A DNA stretch of 15,730 nucleotides from CAYFYJ01 sp964347415 (GCA_964347415.1 CAYFYJ010000004.1:1-15730); one strand, 5' to 3'. Counted from the first letter of the stretch, positions 1 to 7,922 are shown. The notes: generated from the sequence alone by a model not told the origin. A program made the numbers and translations.

Positions 1-129
1 CTTTGTGTCTTCTTTTGATGCAACTAGGTATCCCATAGTTGCTTTTCTCTCAGCAGCTAATACAACGCCGTCTTTACAAACGATTCCTACAGTCGTAGTT
101 CCACTTTTTACACCTTTCATATCTCTCAA
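1..129 (-). CDS. psmB: Archaeal 20S proteasome beta subunit (5' end only; gene continues past the left edge)
   Basis: This is the N-terminal 43 codons of the catalytic beta subunit of the 20S proteasome, the self-compartmentalised cytosolic protease. The translation shows a short propeptide ending in Gly, followed by TTTVGIVCKDGVVLAAERKA. The first Thr of TTT is the expected mature N-terminal nucleophile, exposed by autocleavage after SG. The Asp/Glu, Arg and Lys spacing after it matches the Ntn-hydrolase fold of this family. I chose the TTG at 129-127 over the ATG at 120-118 because GAGGTG lies 6 nt before the TTG but 15 nt before the ATG. The TTG start gives a 10-residue propeptide and the ATG a 7-residue one, and both lengths are plausible for archaea. 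It lies 59 nt downstream of proS on the same strand but has its own TATA box, so it is probably transcribed separately as well. Confidence 0.9.
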   Translation of the reverse strand, partial: MRDMKGVKSGTTTVGIVCKDGVVLAAERKATMGYLVASKEDTK

Positions 130-171
130 GGAAAACACCTCAGAATTGATTATTAATTTTTTCCATTAGCA

Positions 172-181
172 TATTTAAATA
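172..181 (-). promoter_or_regulatory. TATA box of psmB
   Basis: The perfect palindrome TATTTAAATA sits about 45 nt upstream of the psmB TTG start, in the 59-bp gap after proS. An archaeal start about 25 nt downstream would leave a leader of roughly 20 nt carrying the GAGGTG Shine-Dalgarno site. Because the box is palindromic, its direction is assigned from the gene that follows. Confidence 0.55.
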
Positions 182-188
182 CTTTGGT

Positions 189-1625
189 TTAATAGGCCTT
201 TGCAAAATAAACAACTTCCTTCGCTTTTTTATTGCAACAAACGCAGTTTGAGAATGTTTTTTCTTTCTTGAATGGTATCGTTCTTATCGTTGCTCCTGTT
301 TCATCTTTAATTTTTCCTTCACAGTCTTCATTGCCACACCAGCAAGCTCGGATAAAACCTCTTTCCCCGTTTAATACTTTCTTAAGTTCTTCATAATTTT
401 TAACCATTCTTATATTTTCTCTTAATAACTTTCTTGCTTTGTTGAATAAAGAGCTTTGAATGTCTTCTAGAATTTTTGGTATCTTTTTATTTAGTTGACT
501 TTCTTTTATTGTAATCTTTTTTCCGTTATCCCTTCGAACTACAACAACTTGCTTCTTCTTGACATCTTTAGGTCCGATTTCTATTCTTAATGGAATACCT
601 TTCAATTCCCACTCGTTGAACTTCCATCCAGGAGTATATGCAGCTCTATCATCTAGAATTACTTTCAAATTCTCTAATCTTTTTTTGGCATCTTGACATT
701 TCTTCAAAACTTTCTTCTTCTCTGTTGGTTTGTAGAAAATAGGTATTATCACTACATGAGTGTGAGCAATCTTTGGTGGCATTATCAGTCCTCTATCATC
801 ACCATGTGCCATTATTAAAGCTCCGATCATCCTCGTAGATACTCCCCAAGAAGTATTCCAAACGAATTTTTCTTTTTCAGATTTGTCCAAGAATTTTACG
901 TCGAAAACTTTTGAGAAATTTTGGTTCAGATTGTGAGATGTTCCCATCTGTATTGCTCTTCCGTCAGGCATTAAAGCTTCAAGAGTAGAAGTCGTTAATG
1001 CTCCAGCGAATTTCTCTCTGTCAGTTTTCTTTCCGGTTAAGAGAGGTATAGCTAAGTAATCCTCGATAAACCTTTGGTATACTTTCAAGATATCCATCAT
1101 CATCTTGTCTGCTTCTTCCATAGTTTTATGTGCTGTATGACCTTCCTGCCATAGAAATTCTGTCGTCCTGACAAAGAATTTTGTTGCTGATTCCCATCTA
1201 ACGATGTTACACCATTGATTAATTTTCAAGGGGAGATCTCTCCAACTCCTTATCCATTTACTGAACATATGATAGATGATAGTTTCGCTCGTGGGTCTTA
1301 TCGCCAATCTTTCCCCTAGTTTAGTATTACCACCCATTGTCACCCAAGCACATTCTGGCACAAATCCCTGGAAATGTTCTGCTTCTTTTTTCAAGAAACT
1401 TTCTGGTATGAATTGTGGGAAATAAACATTCTTAACCCCTAGTTTTTTGAAATCTTGATCCATGGTTTTCATTATGTTTTCCCAGAGAGCATAGCCATTT
1501 GGTTTAATAACCATGCATCCTTGAACAGGAGCATAATCTGCTAATTCAGCCCTTTGAACTACTTGCGTGTACCATTCCGGGAAATCCTCTTCTTTTTTGA
1601 CTGTTATTCCTTCTTGTTCTGACAT
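189..1625 (-). CDS. proS: Prolyl-tRNA synthetase, archaeal/eukaryotic type (class II)
   Basis: Charges tRNA-Pro with proline in the cytosol. It is 478 aa, the normal length for the archaeal/eukaryotic type, which lacks the bacterial editing insertion. The class II core is clear: RPTSE at 110-114 (proline/ATP pocket loop), motif 2 region RWES at 143 with FVRTTEFLWQEGHTAH (about 151-166), and a motif 3 region SWGVSTRMIGALIMAHGDD near 260. An anticodon-binding domain follows (about 290-390). The zinc-binding C-terminal domain has Cys at 428, 430, 435, 461, 463 and 464. The protein ends in AKAY, the C-terminal Tyr typical of this type, which folds back to the active site. The ATG start is supported by GTGAT ending 3 nt upstream. 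Upstream on the same strand lie a 27-codon ORF and tRNA-Pro(TGG), its own substrate. Confidence 0.97.
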   Translation of the reverse strand: MSEQEGITVKKEEDFPEWYTQVVQRAELADYAPVQGCMVIKPNGYALWENIMKTMDQDFKKLGVKNVYFPQFIPESFLKKEAEHFQGFVPECAWVTMGGNTKLGERLAIRPTSETIIYHMFSKWIRSWRDLPLKINQWCNIVRWESATKFFVRTTEFLWQEGHTAHKTMEEADKMMMDILKVYQRFIEDYLAIPLLTGKKTDREKFAGALTTSTLEALMPDGRAIQMGTSHNLNQNFSKVFDVKFLDKSEKEKFVWNTSWGVSTRMIGALIMAHGDDRGLIMPPKIAHTHVVIIPIFYKPTEKKKVLKKCQDAKKRLENLKVILDDRAAYTPGWKFNEWELKGIPLRIEIGPKDVKKKQVVVVRRDNGKKITIKESQLNKKIPKILEDIQSSLFNKARKLLRENIRMVKNYEELKKVLNGERGFIRACWCGNEDCEGKIKDETGATIRTIPFKKEKTFSNCVCCNKKAKEVVYFAKAY

Positions 1626-1643
1626 CCCATCACTTTAATTATA

Positions 1644-1727
1644 TCATTTTGATATTATCATTCTATCCTTGTACCCTACCTTTTCATAATATTTTGTTAA
1701 GTTTTTGTGCAAGGACCCTCCTGTCAT
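1644..1727 (-). CDS. 27-aa mini-ORF between tRNA-Pro and proS
   Basis: An ATG-initiated 27-codon ORF ends 18 nt before proS. It is preceded by GGTGGT, then AAA, then ATG, the same Shine-Dalgarno geometry as confident genes in this window (the ferredoxin has GGTGGT-ATA-GTG). The site begins 4 nt after the tRNA 3' end, so 3' maturation of the tRNA would leave a short leader carrying this site. The peptide contains GGSLHKNL and KYYEKVGYKDR and ends MIISK. The YYEKVGYK stretch loosely resembles the C-terminal region of GNAT acetyltransferases, so a gene remnant is one option and a translated leader of proS another. It contains no Pro codon, which argues against classical proline attenuation. Translation is inferred only from the SD and the position. 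Confidence 0.4.
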   Translation of the reverse strand: MTGGSLHKNLTKYYEKVGYKDRMIISK

Positions 1728-1740
1728 TTTACCACCCAAA

Positions 1741-1814
1741 TGGGGATGCTGGGATTTGAACCCAGGTCATAGGCTCCCAAAGCCCACATACTAACCAAGC
1801 TATACTACATCCCC
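1741..1814 (-). tRNA. tRNA-Pro (anticodon TGG)
   Basis: A complete cloverleaf can be folded on the minus strand. The 7-bp acceptor stem is GGGGATG/CATCCCC with discriminator A. The D-stem GTAT/GTAT uses G-T pairs, with GG in the loop. The anticodon stem TGGGC/GCCTA encloses the 7-nt loop TTTGGGA, giving anticodon TGG (Pro). A 4-nt variable loop follows, then T-arm CTGGG-TTCAAAT-CCCAG. CCA is not encoded, because TTTG follows the discriminator. No intron is seen. The gene lies on the same strand as proS and 115 nt upstream of it, so the tRNA and its cognate synthetase may share a transcript. Confidence 0.95.
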
Positions 1815-1928
1815 TTATTAGAAAATTAGTAATCTGAGTAGAAAAATCTAGAATTAGTTCACTCTGGAAAACATTCACCTGTCACATCAATCACAAGAAA
1901 TTTAGATTAATCAAGTATTAAAAAGTTT

Positions 1929-2951
1929 CTATTTTGGTTTTTTAAATAAGCTATGATAACGATTATCAAATTCCTTTAAATTCTCTTTCTCATCCATGTA
2001 ATGTGGGATAAAAAATAAAATGTAAGCTTTCTCTCTATTAATTGCAGAACCACTTAAACCTGCTTTATAAAATATGTCCGCCATTTCCATAGCATTCCAT
2101 CTATGTGAAATTATCACAGGCTCCCAATATCTTTCAAATTCTCCTCTTCTTGATTTTACTGTCACTCCATAAAATTGTGTATCGCCTGGTTTCCCTTTAC
2201 GTAATTTATAAATTACCATATCACCCGTTTCTGGCCAATATGCTGAATGTCCAGCCTTCCCCATAACTTTTTGAAATAATTTTAAATCACCATAGTGTTC
2301 TTGTTGTGCCATGCTATGTAATAACCATGAAAGTTGAGGGTTCTTTGCATAATCTCTAAATGGGGGAATTTTTAATATTGGTATCGGTTCCGATAGTTTT
2401 CTTTTTTCAAAATCAATGATTCTAACTTTTGTTTTTAAGTGTCTGCTTGGGAACAATCCAGGATCTGTAGCAACTAATTCTGGTCTTTTATACAATTCGG
2501 CGACAAGTAAATCATCGTCCTTCATCACATTTCTGATTGATTTTACAACTCTTGGTCGATTATCACTCGAAAAGTTTCCTAAAGTGTTGGTCATAAGAGT
2601 CAGAAAAACAGGTCTTTTTTCTTTTTTCAAAACCTTTCCCAATTTTTTTAAATGTAATAAATCATCCTGGATAAGTTCAGCATCCGGATGTCGTTCCTTA
2701 CATAATTTTAACATGACTGGAGAATAATCTATACCAATCTTTCTCACTACATTGGGTATCTTTAAGTCAAAATCAGGACTGCCACCACCAATTCCGAGCC
2801 CCACTTGCACTTTATTTTTCCCAGGGAGATAATGCTGTAAGGCCCCTAGCATCATTTCTCGATCCTTGGACCCAACCAAGGTAGTCTTTTCCTGTTGTTC
2901 CACATATCCCTTACAGGCCTCTTCATTAAACCAAACTTCATTTCCAGACAT
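1929..2951 (-). CDS. Class I SAM-dependent methyltransferase, EgtD-like by motif
   Basis: A 340-aa protein with a Rossmann-type SAM-binding core. VQVGLGIGGGSPDF (48-61) is a glycine-rich motif I, KIGIDYSP (71-78) carries the acidic residue D75 that usually binds the SAM ribose, and LIQDD (93-97) is the adenine-side motif. TLMTNTLGNFS (118-128) followed by DDDLLVAELY resembles the GSxIGNF region of the EgtD/Methyltransf_33 family, which methylates small amines such as histidine. The C-terminal half (about 190-340) is not recognised and probably forms the substrate lid. No ergothioneine-pathway partner is in the window, so the substrate is unknown. There is no SD before the ATG; a TATA-like box lies about 33 nt upstream. 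The gene diverges from mre11. Methyltransferase is secure; EgtD-like is tentative. Confidence 0.75.
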   Translation of the reverse strand: MSGNEVWFNEEACKGYVEQQEKTTLVGSKDREMMLGALQHYLPGKNKVQVGLGIGGGSPDFDLKIPNVVRKIGIDYSPVMLKLCKERHPDAELIQDDLLHLKKLGKVLKKEKRPVFLTLMTNTLGNFSSDNRPRVVKSIRNVMKDDDLLVAELYKRPELVATDPGLFPSRHLKTKVRIIDFEKRKLSEPIPILKIPPFRDYAKNPQLSWLLHSMAQQEHYGDLKLFQKVMGKAGHSAYWPETGDMVIYKLRKGKPGDTQFYGVTVKSRRGEFERYWEPVIISHRWNAMEMADIFYKAGLSGSAINREKAYILFFIPHYMDEKENLKEFDNRYHSLFKKPK

Positions 2952-2978
2952 TCTAATCCAAAAAGACAGTACTATGAG

Positions 2979-2989
2979 CCATATTTAAG
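2979..2989 (-). promoter_or_regulatory. TATA box of the methyltransferase gene
   Basis: CTTAAATATGG read on the minus strand, centred about 33 nt before the ATG at 2951. It implies a very short leader without SD. It lies in the 141-bp divergent gap (2952-3092) shared with mre11; no ORF or RNA is seen in that gap. Confidence 0.5.
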
Positions 2990-3047
2990 GATTTCTATTC
3001 TGTAGCCACTAAATAATAGTTACATAATTTATTCAAAACTTTAGAGC

Positions 3048-3075
3048 AAAATAAAAGCCCACATTAATATTTTTA
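3048..3075 (+). promoter_or_regulatory. Promoter region of mre11-rad50
   Basis: Two TATA-like elements precede the mre11 ATG at 3093. AAAATAAAAG at 3048-3057 would place transcription start near 3079 with a short SD-less leader. TTAATATTTTT near 3064-3074 is centred about 24 nt from the ATG and would give a leaderless mRNA. Sequence alone does not decide between them. Confidence 0.4.
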
Positions 3076-3092
3076 CAGACATAATTTTACTG

Positions 3093-4352
3093 ATGCGAAT
3101 ATCAATCCTGTCTGACCTACATTTTGGCTATGGTTGGAACACAAGGTTAGAAAATGATAGTTTTCAGAATGCGAAGGAAGCTTTGTCAAAATGTTTAGAT
3201 TCAGATCTGATACTTATTGCTGGGGATATATTCGATTCTAGAAATCCAAGGACAGAAACTTGGGCCAAGACTTTAAAGATCTTGTCAAGACCGTTGTTAT
3301 CTGAGAATAAAGGAGTTAAATTGATTGATAGTATAGATAAGGATTTGCCAGAAATATCGAAAAGGGCCCTATCTGCCGTTCCTGTTCTAGCATTACATGG
3401 AACTCACGACATGAGACCTAGAGATCAGACCAACGTTATCGAAGCATTAGAACAAACAGGATTCCTCGTACATTTACATTGTAACGGCCTAGTCTTTGAA
3501 AAAAATGGTCAGAAAGTCGCGATACAAGGTATGTCCGGTGTCCCAGAAAGATACGCAAAACAAGAAATGGATAAGTGGGACCCTAAACCTGTCGAAGGCT
3601 GCTACAACATACTGATGTTTCACCAGAGCATAGAACCTTATGTTTTTTCTCCATTAGAACCGCCCACACTCAACTTAAACAACCTACCGAAAGGATTCGA
3701 CCTCATAGTTGATGGTCATGTCCATACTAAAAATTCAACCAAAATTGATAACACCCACCTCTTGTTAACAGGGAGCACTATAGTGACTCAATTGAAAAAA
3801 GAAGAGGCTGAAGTTGATAAAGGATTCTATCAGGTCGATACTGGACAAGAGACAAAAATGAATTTCATTCCCCTAGAGAACAACAGAAAGTTCTTCTACA
3901 AGGAATTGGAATTAAAGCCAGATGTCACTATAAGAGCTCAAATAGAAGGAATTCTGAACGAGACATTCAAAGCAGAATTCAGTAAAAAACCGATAATCAA
4001 GATAAAGATAATCGGTAAAGAGACTGGTATAATAGAGAAAGAGTTGAGGGAGATAGAGAAGAAATTCTCTGATAAAGCGATAATCTACTTCCAGAAAGAA
4101 TTGGAATCCGAAGAGATGACTAAAAAAATCGAGTTATTGAGGAATCTAAGGGAGAGGAAATTATCGATCGAAGAGACTGGGTTACAGATACTGAAGAAGA
4201 ATCTCGATGAGTTGAAATTCACATCCACCTTTGATTATGATAGTTTGTTCAGACTTTTGAGTAAAGGTGAGACTGATATGGCTTTAGACATTTTAACTGG
4301 TCAACAAAAGACCTTGTCTGCGTTTGGTGAAAAACATGATAACCAAAGTTAA
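3093..4352 (+). CDS. mre11: DNA double-strand break repair nuclease Mre11
   Basis: The Mn-dependent nuclease of the Mre11-Rad50 complex, which processes broken DNA ends. The phosphoesterase motifs appear in order: SDLH (D8, H10), GDIFD (G44, D45), GTHD (103-106), FHQ (H177) and DGHVH (H209, H211). A capping region follows (about 230-320), then a charged helical tail (about 325-419) that in this family carries the Rad50-binding helices. At 419 aa the length is normal. The third motif reads GTHD where the classical family has GNHD; I recall Thr in the COG0420 archaeal subset that has GTHE/GTHD, so I read it as a subfamily trait, but it changes a metal ligand position. The stop lies inside rad50, with a 17-nt overlap from the chosen rad50 ATG, so the two are translationally coupled. 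herA and nurA, frequent archaeal partners, are not in the window. Confidence 0.95.
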   Translation: MRISILSDLHFGYGWNTRLENDSFQNAKEALSKCLDSDLILIAGDIFDSRNPRTETWAKTLKILSRPLLSENKGVKLIDSIDKDLPEISKRALSAVPVLALHGTHDMRPRDQTNVIEALEQTGFLVHLHCNGLVFEKNGQKVAIQGMSGVPERYAKQEMDKWDPKPVEGCYNILMFHQSIEPYVFSPLEPPTLNLNNLPKGFDLIVDGHVHTKNSTKIDNTHLLLTGSTIVTQLKKEEAEVDKGFYQVDTGQETKMNFIPLENNRKFFYKELELKPDVTIRAQIEGILNETFKAEFSKKPIIKIKIIGKETGIIEKELREIEKKFSDKAIIYFQKELESEEMTKKIELLRNLRERKLSIEETGLQILKKNLDELKFTSTFDYDSLFRLLSKGETDMALDILTGQQKTLSAFGEKHDNQS

Positions 4353-6705
4353 GTTGAAGAATTTCCGTTCACATCTGAATTCAGAATTCAATTTCTCCAG
4401 TGGAACGAATGCTCTAGTTGGAATATTAGGGAGTGGGAAATCAAGCGTCATGAATGCTCTATGCTTTGGATTGTTTGGAACTTTTCCTGATCTACAAGGT
4501 AAAAAAATAAAGTTAGATGATTTGATAATGAACAAACCTTCTGTACAAGATCAGGCAGAAATAGAAATCGAGTTTAAAATCGATGGAAAAACTTACTCTG
4601 TGATGAGAACGATTGATCGTGGTAAGGGTACGACCTATTCTGAAATTAGGGAAGGTGATAGACTCCTGGACGCTCCAAACACGCAAAGAGTGACTGAATT
4701 GGTTGAAAAGACACTGAAGATAAACTATGAGTTATTCTCTAAAGCCATATACTCAGAACAGAATGCATTGGACTATTTCTTGAGGTTGCCTCGTGGGGAG
4801 AGGATGAAGAAGATTGACAACCTGTTAATGATCGACAAGTTTGAGAAGGCCAGGTCTTCTGCCGTTTCTTTGAGGAATAAACTAATCGAGAGAAAATTGG
4901 GTAAACAGAGTGTAATCGAACAGACTGATGTTAACAAATTGAGAAATCTCCTTGGAGAATTGATTCAGGACTTGGATAAACTGAGAAAGGATAAACTAGA
5001 AGTATCAGCCGAGACAGAGGCTTTGGAAAAACAAAAGAATGAGATGGAAGCGGAAGTTAAGAGACTCGAGCAACTCAACAAAGATTTGAACTATTACAAA
5101 GAACAAGAGAAATCGGTTGAATCAGCAATAGAAGAAGTGAAGAAATTCATCAAAGAAATTGATGACTTATTGAGAGGAAGAACGAAAGAAGACATAGAAA
5201 AAGGCCTGAATGTGTTTTCTCAGAAAATAAAAGAATTGGGGAATTCCATAGAAGAAAAGAGAAAAGACCAGGAAAAACTGACTGAGTTGCTATCAGAAAC
5301 AAGGACAAAAATAGACTTTATAGAAAAAGACAAGAAGGCAAAACTGGAAGCAGATATTTCCAAAAAACTCTCTATCAAGGAAATGATCGATGAGATAAAG
5401 AAGAAATATGGTCAAAAGCCTCTGGAAAAAATGCAAAAACAAAAACAAGAAATGGATAAGTTGATCGAGAAAACAACTTCCCTTTCAACGAGATTATCAG
5501 AAACAAAGGAAACACTCGATCAAATTTATGAATTAAAGGATCATTGTCCTGTTTGTCAGTCAAAACTCACACCTGCCAAGAAGAAGAAATTAATAAAGAA
5601 TCAGAAAGAGAGAATCAAAAAAATCGAGAAAGAGATTAAGGTTATAGAAAAAGAAAGAGGGGTGAAGGAGGAGACCTTCAAAGCGATCGAAGATGTGGCC
5701 GATAAGTTCAAACAATTCCTGATAGAGGTTGAAGGGTTGGACAAGATGCAGTCCCAATTAAAAGACTTGAAAAAGGTCTATTCAAAATCAGTTAAAACAC
5801 TCGAATCTTATCAAAAAAATTTGAATAGTATTAAAATTAATATCCAAAACCTACAGAAGGAGACAGAGAACACTGAAGAAGATGAGAAGAAGTTATCCCT
5901 GCTCTATTCTCGGATCCCTGAGATAGTGAGGAAGAAAGAACGTTTGACTTATTTGAACACCAGATTGGAGGACGTGAGACTGAAGTTGACAGACATAAAC
6001 AAAGGCTTGGAAGGACAGGATATCGAGAAGCTGAGGAAAGAATTCACTGAAGTTGTCAGTAAAAAGTCAGAGTTAGAGGAAAGACTGAAGAATTTGACTG
6101 AGATGTTCAAGGAGAAAGAATCTAGGAAAAAAGAAGAAGAGGAAAAAATAAAGATGGTCGAGACTCAGAAACAGGAAGTCGTGAAGTTAGAAAAGATTGT
6201 TAAAGACTTGAAAATATTCGAGAAAGCATTGGAAGGGACACAGGCTCAGTTGAGAACAGAGTTCATAGAAGCCGTTAACTATACGATGAGTCAGATCTGG
6301 ACTAACCTTTATCCTTATGAGGATTTTGTTGGCATAGGTTTGAACATCGAAGGAGGAGATTATGTATTACAGTTAAAGACACGAGCAGGGGGGTGGGTCA
6401 ATGTAGATGGTATTGCCTCTGGTGGCGAGAGGAGTCTTGCCGCTTTAGCTTTAAGGATTGCTTTTGCACTCACACTTGCCCCTAACCTACAGATTCTTGT
6501 TCTTGATGAGCCCACCGCTAACCTGGATTCAAACGCGATTAAAATGTTAGGAGAAACACTGAGAGAGAGAATCAATCAATTCATTAACCAAACATTCTTG
6601 ATAACCCATCAAAGGGAATTGGAAAGTGCTGTTTCAGGTTATGGGTATCGTTTAGAAAGAGATAAGGCAACAGATGAAGCGACTAGAGTTTTTAAATTGA
6701 ATTAG
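4336..6705 (+). CDS. rad50: DNA double-strand break repair ATPase Rad50
   Basis: The SMC-like ATPase partner of Mre11; ATP binding closes two heads on DNA and controls nuclease access. Walker A is GILGSGKSS (29-37). A long coiled coil, rich in Lys and Glu, ascends to the zinc hook CPVC (404-407) and returns. The C-terminal head has signature ASGGERS (694-700), Walker B LVLDEP (D724, E725) and the switch histidine ITHQ (H758). At 789 aa it is slightly short, meaning somewhat shorter coiled coils than typical archaeal Rad50 of 850-900 aa. TTG and GTG codons at 4324 and 4327 are open in frame, but GGTGA followed by 5 nt points to the ATG at 4336, and MITKVKLKNFRSH is the usual family N-terminus. 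The gene overlaps mre11 by 17 nt. Confidence 0.95.
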   Translation: MITKVKLKNFRSHLNSEFNFSSGTNALVGILGSGKSSVMNALCFGLFGTFPDLQGKKIKLDDLIMNKPSVQDQAEIEIEFKIDGKTYSVMRTIDRGKGTTYSEIREGDRLLDAPNTQRVTELVEKTLKINYELFSKAIYSEQNALDYFLRLPRGERMKKIDNLLMIDKFEKARSSAVSLRNKLIERKLGKQSVIEQTDVNKLRNLLGELIQDLDKLRKDKLEVSAETEALEKQKNEMEAEVKRLEQLNKDLNYYKEQEKSVESAIEEVKKFIKEIDDLLRGRTKEDIEKGLNVFSQKIKELGNSIEEKRKDQEKLTELLSETRTKIDFIEKDKKAKLEADISKKLSIKEMIDEIKKKYGQKPLEKMQKQKQEMDKLIEKTTSLSTRLSETKETLDQIYELKDHCPVCQSKLTPAKKKKLIKNQKERIKKIEKEIKVIEKERGVKEETFKAIEDVADKFKQFLIEVEGLDKMQSQLKDLKKVYSKSVKTLESYQKNLNSIKINIQNLQKETENTEEDEKKLSLLYSRIPEIVRKKERLTYLNTRLEDVRLKLTDINKGLEGQDIEKLRKEFTEVVSKKSELEERLKNLTEMFKEKESRKKEEEEKIKMVETQKQEVVKLEKIVKDLKIFEKALEGTQAQLRTEFIEAVNYTMSQIWTNLYPYEDFVGIGLNIEGGDYVLQLKTRAGGWVNVDGIASGGERSLAALALRIAFALTLAPNLQILVLDEPTANLDSNAIKMLGETLRERINQFINQTFLITHQRELESAVSGYGYRLERDKATDEATRVFKLN

Positions 6706-6769
6706 TAAATTCATCTGTTTTTCAAACTTTCTAAAAAACTATAATACCAACCAAAAAACAAACATAAAC

Positions 6770-7024
6770 CTACTTCTCATATCTAATTTTCAAATAGAGT
6801 TGGTAGAAAACTGTGATTATAAAAATGATATTCATCACGATAATGGGCATTCCTCCGATTAGAACTCCATAGATTATCCAAAACATCGTCCCGATAATAG
6901 TAGCGATAACCATTCCTAGAGATATATCTTCTACACTTTTTGTTTTATAGGATCTGATTAATTGAGGAATGAAACTAATCATAATGAAAATCCCACCAAG
7001 ATAACCGATAATTTCTTCAATCAT
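6770..7024 (-). CDS. SemiSWEET-type sugar transporter (MtN3/PQ-loop family)
   Basis: An 84-aa integral membrane protein with one triple-helix bundle: segments at about 3-22, 37-56 and 59-78. The first carries FIPQL, the PQ motif of the MtN3/SWEET family, followed by IRSYKTKSVEDIS, the typical helix 1-2 loop. SemiSWEETs dimerise to form a small facilitative sugar pore in the cytoplasmic membrane. The substrate is unknown. The ATG has no SD; a TATA-like element centred near 7049 is 25 nt upstream, suggesting a leaderless mRNA. It is convergent with rad50 across a 64-bp AT-rich gap and divergent from the phosphoesterase gene. Known bacterial SemiSWEETs are about this size, so the gene looks complete. 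Confidence 0.88.
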   Translation of the reverse strand: MIEEIIGYLGGIFIMISFIPQLIRSYKTKSVEDISLGMVIATIIGTMFWIIYGVLIGGMPIIVMNIIFIITVFYQLYLKIRYEK

Positions 7025-7042
7025 AATGGAATATAAATCGTG

Positions 7043-7055
7043 TTAAAATATAATA
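7043..7055. promoter_or_regulatory. AT-rich element that could serve as TATA box in both directions
   Basis: TTAAAATATAATA lies in the 63-bp gap between the divergent SemiSWEET and phosphoesterase genes. Read leftward it is about 25 nt from the SemiSWEET ATG (leaderless). Read rightward it is about 39 nt from the ATG at 7088, leaving a leader of about 13 nt. A second candidate, ATATAAAT, is at 7031-7038. Confidence 0.4.
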
Positions 7056-7087
7056 AGTTTTTATTTTCTATCATTAATATCCAAATT

Positions 7088-7858
7088 ATGAAGTTCATAA
7101 AAAATCATCCGGCATTGTTCATGCCGGATATAAAAGCGCTCGTTATAGCAGATTTACATATTGGTATCTCTTACGAACTCTACAAATCCGGAATAAACAT
7201 ACCGAGTCAAGTCAAAGAGATGAAAAAGACTATTGAAAAGTTGATAAAACAAACGAAAGCAAAAAGACTGATAATACTTGGGGACATCAAACATGATGTT
7301 CCTGGTATAAGTGTTCAAGAAATGAGAGAAATACCAGAGTTCTTGGAATCATTGTCCAAAAAAGTTAAACTTGATATCTGTTTGGGAAACCACGACACTT
7401 ATCTCAAGAAAATTCTCCCAGAGTACATAAAACTCCATGGAGCAAAAGGGTTCAAGATCAAAAAATTTGGTTTTAACCACGGGCATGCTTGGCCTTCTAA
7501 AGAACTGATGACCTGTGATTATCTGATAATTTGTCATACTCATCCAACGATTCAGTTCACAGACAAATTCGGTTACAGGATTGTAGAACCAGTTTGGATT
7601 AAGAGTAAGATAGAGCAAGAAAAAGTAGAAGAAAGATACAAAATCAAGAAAACAGGTAAATTGGAAGTCATAATCATACCTGCCTTCAATCATTTGTTAG
7701 GAGGAACGCCTGTTAACGTCAAGACAACTAGCGATGAACTTTTAGGGCCTTTGTTGAAGAATGAGTTTATCGATACATCTAGGGCTGAATTGTATCTATT
7801 GGACGGGACTTATCTTGGAAAGTTGAGAAACCTCAAATTCAGTGATTACCGTGTTTAA
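7088..7858 (+). CDS. Metallophosphoesterase, COG1407 (MJ0037-like)
   Basis: A 256-aa calcineurin-like phosphoesterase. The metal-binding motifs are ADLHIG (D22, H24), GDIKHD (65-70), GNHD (100-103), HGHAWP (131-136) and CHTHP (149-153). The GDIKHD motif, the HGHAWP context and the late sugar- and base-free C-terminal part match archaeal COG1407 proteins, relatives of the phosphoesterase found with bacterial DNA ligase D systems. Function in archaea is unestablished; a nuclease or phosphodiesterase is the family expectation. The frame is open from a GTG at 7040, but that codon sits within the promoter region, and homologues of this family begin shortly before the ADLHIG strand, so I use the ATG at 7088. 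No SD is visible. It is convergent with infB. Confidence 0.85.
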   Translation: MKFIKNHPALFMPDIKALVIADLHIGISYELYKSGINIPSQVKEMKKTIEKLIKQTKAKRLIILGDIKHDVPGISVQEMREIPEFLESLSKKVKLDICLGNHDTYLKKILPEYIKLHGAKGFKIKKFGFNHGHAWPSKELMTCDYLIICHTHPTIQFTDKFGYRIVEPVWIKSKIEQEKVEERYKIKKTGKLEVIIIPAFNHLLGGTPVNVKTTSDELLGPLLKNEFIDTSRAELYLLDGTYLGKLRNLKFSDYRV

Positions 7859-7922
7859 TTCCTCATAAACGTTACTAGTTTCATCAATAATTTCCCTCCA
7901 TCCCAAAAATAAATACGTAAAA

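Noticed and set aside
1644..1727. Proline attenuator peptide for proS
   Set aside because: The peptide has no Pro codons and no alternative hairpins or terminator were found by eye.
1815..1928. Small ORF or RNA between the methyltransferase gene and the tRNA
   Set aside because: Only a T-run after the methyltransferase stop and a 6-codon ORF with SD touching its ATG were seen; nothing supportable.
4324..4335. Upstream TTG and GTG start codons for rad50
   Set aside because: The SD GGTGA is positioned for the ATG at 4336 and overlaps these codons; the family N-terminus also begins there.
7040..7087. N-terminal extension of the phosphoesterase from GTG 7040
   Set aside because: The region is the AT-rich promoter, has no SD, and homologues begin near the ATG at 7088.
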